Shown here piece after piece: positions 53,439 through 62,200 of a DNA stretch of 64,000 bases. Numbering within the stretch: position 1 is the stretch's first letter; the number at the start of each line of letters is the position of its first letter. A model generated the notes under the pieces. That model searched no databases, was not told where the DNA came from, and saw nothing but the letters and a program-made list of their open reading frames with translations. The position numbers were made by a program, and so were the translations under genes. Source of the DNA: Promerops cafer (taxonomy: Eukaryota > Chordata > Aves > Passeriformes > Nectariniidae); contig VZSE01015338.1 of NCBI GenBank assembly GCA_013398275.1, positions 187,799 through 251,798 of the forward strand, written 5' to 3'.

Positions 53439-54380
53439 AAAGGCTACATCTCTTAATTACAATAATTATTGTACCAAGTAATTTTTTTTAAAATGAAACT
53501 CTTTATAATGCATAATTTACAGTATAAGTAGAACAAAATGCCATGGCAAAAGTCATGAGTACAGGACTTGTAATAAAAGGCATAAAATATATTTATACAT
53601 AAACCCCTTAAACAAACAAGGGAAAGCTTGAACCCTGAATATAGGGCGACGCATGGTCTGTAACACCATGCAGGCACAGGTACTGTACTGATTAAATTTA
53701 AAAAACACTAGAGATAGTGTATTAATATTTCCACCATACATTTTCTACAATATATACAGACTTACACAAAGTAGCAATGGCAAACAGAACGCACAGATTA
53801 ACTTAATCAACACAAAACCCAACTGTTGAAATGCAAGGTCTTTCCTCGGGAAAAGGGTTGTTCTGCCCCAAAAACCCCACCCCGCACAGCTCCAGAGCCT
53901 TCACCCACATCTCCCACGGCCTGCGGGTGTGTTCGAGGTGAGGCAGACAAAAAACCCAGCCAAAAAAAAACCCCAACCAAAGCCCACCACACAAGGACTC
54001 ACACGCTCCACACCGAGCTGAACACGCCCCGTCGCAGTTACACGGCCTTGAAACACAAGTAGTGCTAACATTGAACAGCTAAAAACCTTTAGCTCTGTGG
54101 AACCCACACGGGCCTTTAACCTCGTGCTGGGCTAAATATGGACATGGGAATGGGATGGCTCCTTCTACAGCTCTCCCAGGCTCGGGGTTTTGCTCTACCT
54201 TGGACACCACTGAGAGCAGCAAAGCAAAAACCTCACCCCGCCAAAATCCATGGACAAAATAACCTGTTGTTGTTGTTATATTGCATCTAAATAGAGTTAA
54301 TGCTTAAGACCTTTATTTCAAATTAGAGCAGCATAGATTAAAATGCACCGGTCTCTAGATGAATGGATTTTTATTTTGGC

Positions 54381-54412
54381 TTTTATTATTATTATTATTA
54401 TTATTATTAATA
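54381..54412. repeat. (TTA)n microsatellite in AXIN2 3' UTR
   Basis: About nine TTA/ATT units end in AATATTATTT. The second copy of the duplicated UTR breaks just before it, consistent with it causing the assembly break. Confidence 0.9.
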
Positions 54413-54617
54413 TTATTTCTTTAGGAGAGTTTTATCTTCACTCGGAGAAATACTGGGCATGACCTCACTCCTTCCCTCCTCCCCCTTCAAAAAAAAAAAA
54501 CAAAATATCACGAATGTGCTCATTGCCAAAATTTTAGATAGTGGGGAAAACGTAAAAAAATAAAATAATCCTTCCTCCCCTCACCCCACTTCCCAGCCCC
54601 TCTCTTCTCCATTGTTA

Positions 54618-55659
54618 NATAAAATTTTAATAAAGGCTACATCTCTTAATTACAATAATTATTGTACCAAGTAATTTTTTTTAAAATGAAACTCTTTATA
54701 ATGCATAATTTACAGTATAAGTAGAACAAAATGCCATGGCAAAAGTCATGAGTACAGGACTTGTAATAAAAGGCATAAAATATATTTATACATAAACCCC
54801 TTAAACAAACAAGGGAAAGCTTGAACCCTGAATATAGGGCGACGCATGGTCTGTAACACCATGCAGGCACAGGTACTGTACTGATTAAATTTAAAAAACA
54901 CTAGAGATAGTGTATTAATATTTCCACCATACATTTTCTACAATATATACAGACTTACACAAAGTAGCAATGGCAAACAGAACGCACAGATTAACTTAAT
55001 CAACACAAAACCCAACTGTTGAAATGCAAGGTCTTTCCTCGGGAAAAGGGTTGTTCTGCCCCAAAAACCCCACCCCGCACAGCTCCAGAGCCTTCACCCA
55101 CATCTCCCACGGCCTGCGGGTGTGTTCGAGGTGAGGCAGACAAAAAACCCAGCCAAAAAAAAACCCCAACCAAAGCCCACCACACAAGGACTCACACGCT
55201 CCACACCGAGCTGAACACGCCCCGTCGCAGTTACACGGCCTTGAAACACAAGTAGTGCTAACATTGAACAGCTAAAAACCTTTAGCTCTGTGGAACCCAC
55301 ACGGGCCTTTAACCTCGTGCTGGGCTAAATATGGACATGGGAATGGGATGGCTCCTTCTACAGCTCTCCCAGGCTCGGGGTTTTGCTCTACCTTGGACAC
55401 CACTGAGAGCAGCAAAGCAAAAACCTCACCCCGCCAAAATCCATGGACAAAATAACCTGTTGTTGTTGTTATATTGCATCTAAATAGAGTTAATGCTTAA
55501 GACCTTTATTTCAAATTAGAGCAGCATAGATTAAAATGCACCGGTCTCTAGANGAATGTGCTCATTGCCAAAATTTTAGATAGTGGGGAAAACGTAAAAA
55601 AATAAAATAATCCTTCCTCCCCTCACCCCACTTCCCAGCCCCTCTCTTCTCCATTGTTA
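54618..55659. repeat. Redundant assembly block duplicating the AXIN2 3' UTR
   Basis: Positions 54619-55552 (934 bp) repeat 53426-54359 at a constant offset of 1193 bp, with no difference seen. Positions 55554-55659 repeat 54512-54617 at an offset of 1042 bp. The two repeated parts are bounded by single N bases at 54618 and 55553. The 152 bp missing at the second N (equivalent to 54360-54511) contain the (TTA)n microsatellite and an A run, which typically break short-read contigs. The simplest reading is overlapping contigs joined end to end, not a biological duplication. Confidence 0.85.
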
Positions 55660-56095
55660 AAGCAGCATATCCAAAAACTGGACTTAAGGGAAAACAGACT
55701 GTTCAATAAATATCAATAAGGATTACTGTTAAAGTAAGCTATACACAGTTTCTCTTAGTCCATAGATTTCAGATCCCCAGGAAATCATATATTATGTATG
55801 GAAGTCTCTCAAACACGGTCTGCATCTCCAATAGCCAACAGTGGTCATGCTTCTAATAAATAGTCCAGGGTTTTTATCATCTCAGTACCCAACCCATGAA
55901 TAATAAATGCCATTTTTTTCCTCTAAGGCTAATTCAGCAAAGTCTTCATAGACTTCACTTTTTTTTCTTCATTGGTTCAAAACTTTTCCTTCAGAGTGGT
56001 TTTTTTTTTTTCTTCCCCCTCTTTCCTTGTCATCACTACTGTTGTGTGTCCAAAGACTTTCCTAGGTTAAGTTTTGCTGAGAAACACAGATGCCA

Positions 56096-56222
56096 TCAAT
56101 CGATCCTCTCCACCTTCCCGAGGATCCTTCCTTCGTACATGGGCAGGATGGTTTCATCTTCCCAAACCTCCTCAAACACCGCGCCGCAGTCGAACTCGTC
56201 GCTGGCCTTTTTGAAGTAGTAT
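56096..56222 (-). CDS. AXIN2: AXIN2 exon 11: end of DIX domain and stop codon
   Basis: The coding part of the last exon is 127 nt, as in human, after a TTTGCCACAG acceptor. It completes the Arg codon and reads YYFKKASDEFDCGAVFEEV, then WEDETILPMYEGRILGKVE and RID, followed by TGA at 56096-56098. This is the canonical DIX C-terminus. It is separated from exon 10 by the largest intron in the window (4093 bp). The 3' UTR follows directly in the same exon. Confidence 0.96.
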
Positions 56223-59200
56223 CTGTGGCAAAGAGAATTAAAACAGAGGTTAAAAAAAAAAAAAACAATAAATCAAAAGGTAAAAAGGCAAAGGATGCTT
56301 TGCCGGTTCTTTTCTAACCACAGTGTTTCCAGTTTGTCTCTCCTGAGGATGTTCCTCCAGGGGTGCTCAGGTCCGGTGACATGAAAGCATCCCCGGGGCC
56401 GCAGGGATGTGGTGGGAGGAAGGAGCAGGGCTGTGAATGCTCCTCAGGGGTGACAACAGCTTCTCCAGTGAGCAGATTACACACACTGGCAGTGGGTATC
56501 CCCAGCCGTAAAGAAAATTAGAAAGCACGGTGATTTCTGGTCAAATATCTCATTTAAAAATAAATAAATAGGGTTTCAAAGCCAAGCATCCTTATGGTTC
56601 CCCTCTCTTCCCACCTTCTTCCTTTCATGTGTTTTCTTGTTTCAAAGCTGAAGCCCAACATTAAAATTAGCAACTGTTATTAAAAGGATGGATGAAAAGC
56701 AAATCATCCCAGCTTCCTGCAACGCAGGAGCTGAAACTCTGCGGTGTTCCCGCTGGAAAAAACATCCCGGACATGGAACAACCCCATTCCCGGGTCCAAG
56801 CTGAGGGACACAAACTCCTGCCTCTGCTTCCCGAGGCTCAGGAGCATTCTGAGAGAGCCTGGTCCAGCCCCTGGGCTGTGACACGGGGAGGTCAAGTAGC
56901 AGTGTCCTGCATTCCTGCTCTTTTGCTCCGGGTCGTTAGATCATGAAGCCAACGCTGGAAGAGACAAAAAGCACCCCCACCCCTCCTGTGTCAAACAGTA
57001 AGGACCCCTCTATTATCCTGAATTAGACCGTTCAGCTTCTTGATTAAAGGTTCCTTTTATCCCGTTTGGAGCTTTCTTCCTTCTAAGGCTGCTTAATTGC
57101 ATATGCACAAATGAAGGGCTTCCATTCAGAGGGGTAGCATTTAGGGAGTCTGTCCGTCTGCCGCCCAACACCTCCTTGGAGATTCCTGCTTTCCCTTGGA
57201 AAAGGGCTTTGCCATCTGATTGCCAGGGATGGAAAATATTCCAGCAGATGGATTACAAAGAGAAATATATATATCTATAAAAAAAAATATATATGGATAT
57301 ATAAAAAAAAAATTAGCCCCTCTCCTGTAGCTTCCAGACAACTTGGGCTGGCAGATGTTTGTCAGGGAGAAAGGGGTTTGTAATTATGATTTTCCTTTAG
57401 GATGGCAAAGGAGATCAAATGAAGCTCACTTTTACTGCTAAAACTTGAAGAGCCACAGCAGGGCCTTGGAATCTGACATTTTTATTTAGTGACTTGTTTC
57501 ATGATCCATTTCTGAAATAGTCACATCACCCTGCAAATCTCTTTATTTTCAGGGACATTAAAATTACTTTGGTAGGGGGATAAAAGACCCCTCTTTTCAG
57601 TCAAAGAGATGAAACCACCTCCAATTAGTCCAGGTACGGTTAGGATGTATTTTTGTGAAGTCATTCCAAGCAGAATTGACACATGTTGCATCTTTAATGG
57701 CTCAGCAAGGAAAAATCATATTATTTGAGTCCTTCAGAGCCTGCACTAAGGGAAGTCAATGGCCCAGCCCCCACCAACTTCCATGCTGCAGGTCAAGGCC
57801 ACAACTCCCCAGGACAGCAGCCTTGAAATAAACCCAAAAATCCCAAGGAAAGTTTGAATGAGTTACAAAGAACTTTCCCTTCCCTCTCCCCTGTCCAGAT
57901 AACAGCTGCTCTTCCCAAGAACTTCCTCCCCAAGCCCAAGCCCTGGCTGTGTTTACAAAATTTTTATTTGAGAAAACACACTATGACCTTTTACATAATT
58001 ACAACCTTATTTCACAGAGAAACAGGGAAAAATAAGAAAAGGAGGAGGCAAAGCAGAAAGAAAAAAGAAATCCACCCCTACAACATCTTCAAACAAGTCA
58101 CTCTGCTCTTATTTGCTCAGCAATGGGCTTTCCACTGAAACATATTTTATGTGGCAAGCTTTGCTCCTTTTTTTTTTTCTTTTTTTTTTTTTTTTAATTT
58201 TTTTTTTTGGGACATCTGGCACCAATCGAGGCACGCGGGCCCGGCCTTGCAGCTCTGTTTTGAACCGCTGCCATCCCCAGATTACCCGACACCACCCACT
58301 TTTTTCTGTGCGTGGATGTTTGTTTTTTGTTAACGCCATCAGTATTAAATCACTGCTTAATTCCTTTTTTTTTTAAATTTTTTTTTTGGGGGGGGGGGTG
58401 TGGTGGAAAGCCAAGGCAGCGCTTCCCCGGCGGGGCTCTGGCATCGCGGGAGCCCGAGGTACCCGCCTCGCAAACTGATCCAATCAATAAAGAATTTGGA
58501 GAGTGGAGCATTTCTGCATGTCTTTGTGCATTAAATGAAAGGCAAGGGCTTCAAAGACATGCTTATTAAATGTGCCTTAAAAAGAAATCAATGCCAGATG
58601 TGACCAAAGCAGCCTAGTTAGTGCCTCCCCGTAACACACACGCTACTCCGGGCACTGCGGACCTCTCCCCTGAAGGTCACCCGCAGTTTCACTCAAAGTC
58701 CAGCCAAAAGTCAAAGCTTAGATCAAAATGATTCCCTGGAGGTACACACATTTGTGTAATTAGTTTCACCTTGTGTCTGTGCAAGATAAAATACTGGGCA
58801 CGTACCCAAGTTCCTTTTATAAATTTCTGTATTGTCTTTACCCAGGTGTAAAGGGGTGAGATCTAAGCAAAACGTTGTTTCATCCTTGTCAGTCACTTAA
58901 AAACATTTTCTAAAGTAATTACAGTCTGACAAGGCACAAATAATTGCACCTGGAGGGGCTTTTGGGCCACAGAGGTTTCAGGAGCCTAGTCTTGCACTTG
59001 GGCATCACATGAAAAATGTCACAGAAAACCAACAAACATTAAAAAAAGTTGGGTTTTTTGAGGGGAATTGGGACTACACAGCCACTGGGCAGTGGTGAGG
59101 CCAAGGAAATTGGTCTGCAAATGGGGAGGAGCACAGTGGGACAGACTTTAGGGGCTGGAAAATAGCACAAGGGTGCCAGAAGCCCAGGGACTATCCTGCA

Positions 59201-62200
59201 GGGTGCCCAGATTGGGTGCACTTGCAGCTTGGTGCCATCCAATGGCAGCTGGGTGGGCTGCAAAGATGGTTTGGAGAGGAACTGGAATATTTCCGCCCCA
59301 CTGTGTAAGAGCCATGGAGAGATCCCAGCTTGGCATCCCCCAGCCTGAGAGTGTCCAGGGTCACCAACCTGTTCAGGTGGACTGTTCAGGAGAGTGGCCA
59401 GTGATGGGGCAGCAAGCTGGGAATTCCTTGTACCAAACCAAAAATGACCATCTGCAGCTTAAATCAGAGGCTGCCAGTTACAGGCCAAGAGACCCGGCTC
59501 TCTGAAGCACCACCAAATTCAGTGCAAATTAAAAAAAAAAAAAATAGCTGGAACGTCCCTCTCCTGCTCACCCTGCAGGAGAAGTGGCCAACAGAGCACC
59601 CCAAGAGTGCCCAGATCCACTGGGAAAGGGCAGCCACAAAGAGCCAATGTGAAGCTATTGCCACAGCTGAGCAGAGGCAGCAAACTGAGCAGAGGAAGCA
59701 GCAAACTGGTTAAACTGGGAGATGATGGCTAGAAACCAGACAAGCAGGGTTTGTTGGTGTTTCTGAGGGGGAACTGCCTATTGCTGGTGGAGCTTTCCCT
59801 GCAGGGCAGAGGTTTTCTTCCCCTCTAATGAAGAGAAAAGGGAGGGAGCTCCATCTCCATGTCCCTCAGCAGCACCATCCCAGCCCATCACTGACCCCAT
59901 TTATGGCCACACCATGGCAAAAAATAATCCAAAACTGAGTAACTGAACAGCAGGCAAAGCAGGAGGCCAGCACCCAGACGAGCGCTGACCCCAGTTTGGA
60001 ATCTGAATCCCACTGCTCCATGCCTCTGCCACAAAGCCATCCCAACCTTCCCTGGTATTGAAGCTTTTTGGAGAAGGGCTGCAGCACAGGTCCTAATGCA
60101 ACTGGGAAAAGGCTGGGGAGGAAGGGAGGAGGTGGCCCTGCAGCCAGAGCACCTCTCTCCATCTCCACCTTGCTCCTGCTTTCAGTGGGAAGAGACTAAG
60201 AAGATCCACAGCCTCTGAAAATCCAAAGTGTCACTGCAGCGGCCCTGCAAAATATCTGCTAATTCTTTTGACTTGTTGTAAGGCACTGAAGAACAAACAA
60301 ATCACACATTCTTACCTGTAATTTCCCTTTTTGCTCAGCTGTTCTTTAAAGTGCCCAAGTGTCAGGCTCTGGGCCTTTAACATCCTCCTGTAGGGAATTT
60401 CTTCTCCGCAAAAAAAATAGGTGACAACCAGCTCACCAGACTGAGAGGTGTGAACAACTGGCAGTTTCTTTGGCTCTTTGTGACTGCAAAACAGAAATCA
60501 CACACAAAACCCTCTGTTTTTCCATTTGACAACAGGCTGTTTCACCTCACTCCAGCCAGCAGTGGGGTTGGTGAATGCTGTCAGAAATACCCTGGGTGTG
60601 ACCTGAAAATCGGATATTCCTGCACTGCCTGGGAATTTGTTGGGATGTGTTTGCACAGCCCCTTGCTGGATTTCCACAGTGGGAATCACAGAATGGCTTG
60701 GGTTGGGAGGGATCTTAAAGATCCTCCAGTTTTTGTCCCCTGCCATGGGCAGGGACAGCTCCCACTGTCCCAGGCTGCTCCAAGCCCCAATGTCCAGCTT
60801 GGCCTTGGAGACTGCCAGGGATCCAGGGGCAGCCACAGCTGCTCTGGGCACCTGTGCCAGGGCCTGCCCACCCTCCCAGGGAAAGATTCCTCCCTAATAC
60901 CCAACCTAAATCCACCCTCCTTCAGCTTGAAGCCACTTCCCCCTTGGGACCATGGCATGGCAGAGGGGGAGCTGAGGGATGGAGGTTGGGCTCACCCTCC
61001 CCAGCGAGCTCCAGGACTGCACCCCCAGGATTTTAAAGGCTCTTTTCATCTGCCCTCACACAAAACATCTCCCAAGCTTCCTCCTCATGCCCAAACCCAC
61101 CTGCAACCACCAGGCCCCAAAGCAAACCCCCTGCCAGATGCTCCACCTCAAGCACCCAGGTAATCTTATTTTTCCCAGTGTGGATAAAATTAACTGGATT
61201 CTGCCATTTGCACCCAAGCAATGCTTCTTAAAGAATAATTAAAACAATATTACCCAGCAAAATGGCAACACTCTAGTGAATACCATGCAGCCAAATCTAC
61301 AACTGCTTCTGAGGCAATGTACACTTAGCATGTCAAAAGGTCACAAAGTGTTAGTCCGCAGTAATTTAGTCTTCCTAATTTGTTCTAAGTCTTTGTAGAG
61401 TGGTTTCAGAAAAAAAGCTGCTAGCAAAGACAGCTGGTGGACTTAAGGTCAACCAATTAAAAATGAAAGGCTCTAGTCAGGTGGCTCAGTCTGGACTTCA
61501 AACATTACTCATTGCTTAAGATGAAGAGGGTAAGAAAGAAAACTTTAATTATTTAGGCCATTTTAGACCTCTCTGTAGCAGATTTCTTGTTAAAAGAACC
61601 ATCCTGTAATTAGACTAATCCAATCTTTGTCCACTTTACAGGAATGCAAGTTAAAAAGAGCCAGAGACAAGATTTGAAAATGTTTTGTTCTTTCTTTAAG
61701 AAGAATGTTTGAAAGGCGAAATTTCAGATGTAAGAATTTCCTCTCCTTTCAAAGCGCAATCCATTTAATGAAAATATAATTATGATTTATTTATTTATTT
61801 ATTTATTTCCCAATCTTTTTCTGCTCGTGCAATACTCACTCTTCTGTCGTTAGACTTGCATTGCAGAAAGGGGAGCTTCCCCCCTGAATGGCAGCGGAGT
61901 GGTTTCGGTCCCTCTGCTGATTTGAGGTTGAACATCTGAAGCGGGGAAGGGGGGAAAGCAAGTGGGGAAGAAGGAGGGGGGAGCAAAAAAAAAAGAGAAG
62001 AAACAACTTTAAGAAAAAAATTGTTGAAATACAATCTTCTTAATTGAAGTCTCCTGTGGGTCGTTAAGTTCGCTCTTTGTATCAAGCCTCACATGTTGTA
62101 AACAATCAAAGGAAGAATTAAAAATGCTGTGGGCTAATTTATCCTTCCATACCCAAATGAACGATAACCAGTCCAATTCCCCACTTGGTATGTAGCTGGA

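Larger units (their letters stand above)
53415..56095 (-). other. AXIN2: AXIN2 3' untranslated region (contains an assembly duplication)
   Basis: This is AT-rich sequence after the AXIN2 stop. The 3' limit is placed just past an ATTAAA signal and is approximate. As given it spans about 2.68 kb. Removing the duplicated block 54618-55659 leaves about 1.64 kb, similar to mammalian AXIN2 3' UTRs. It contains a (TTA)n microsatellite near 54381-54412 and A/T runs. A possible earlier polyadenylation signal (AATAAA on the minus strand) is at 54312-54317, repeated at 55505-55510. The small open frames in this block occur twice only because of the duplication and are not genes. Confidence 0.75.
60484..61839 (-). 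other. AXIN2: AXIN2 intron 9 (1356 bp)
   Basis: The intron lies between the AXIN2-specific linker exon and the first DIX exon, with donor GTGAGT and acceptor TTTGCAG. It contains a CR1 3' fragment (60683-60955) and an (ATTT)n microsatellite at 61785-61808. The longest plus-strand open frame here (60450-61163) runs through the CR1 and is not a gene. Confidence 0.9.

Noticed and set aside
54646..55300. Set of small open frames identical to those at 53453-54107
   Set aside because: They are copies created by the assembly duplication of noncoding 3' UTR, not a duplicated gene family.
60450..61163. 237-codon plus-strand open frame
   Set aside because: It crosses AXIN2 exon 10 antisense and the antisense strand of a CR1 tail, so its openness is explained without a gene.
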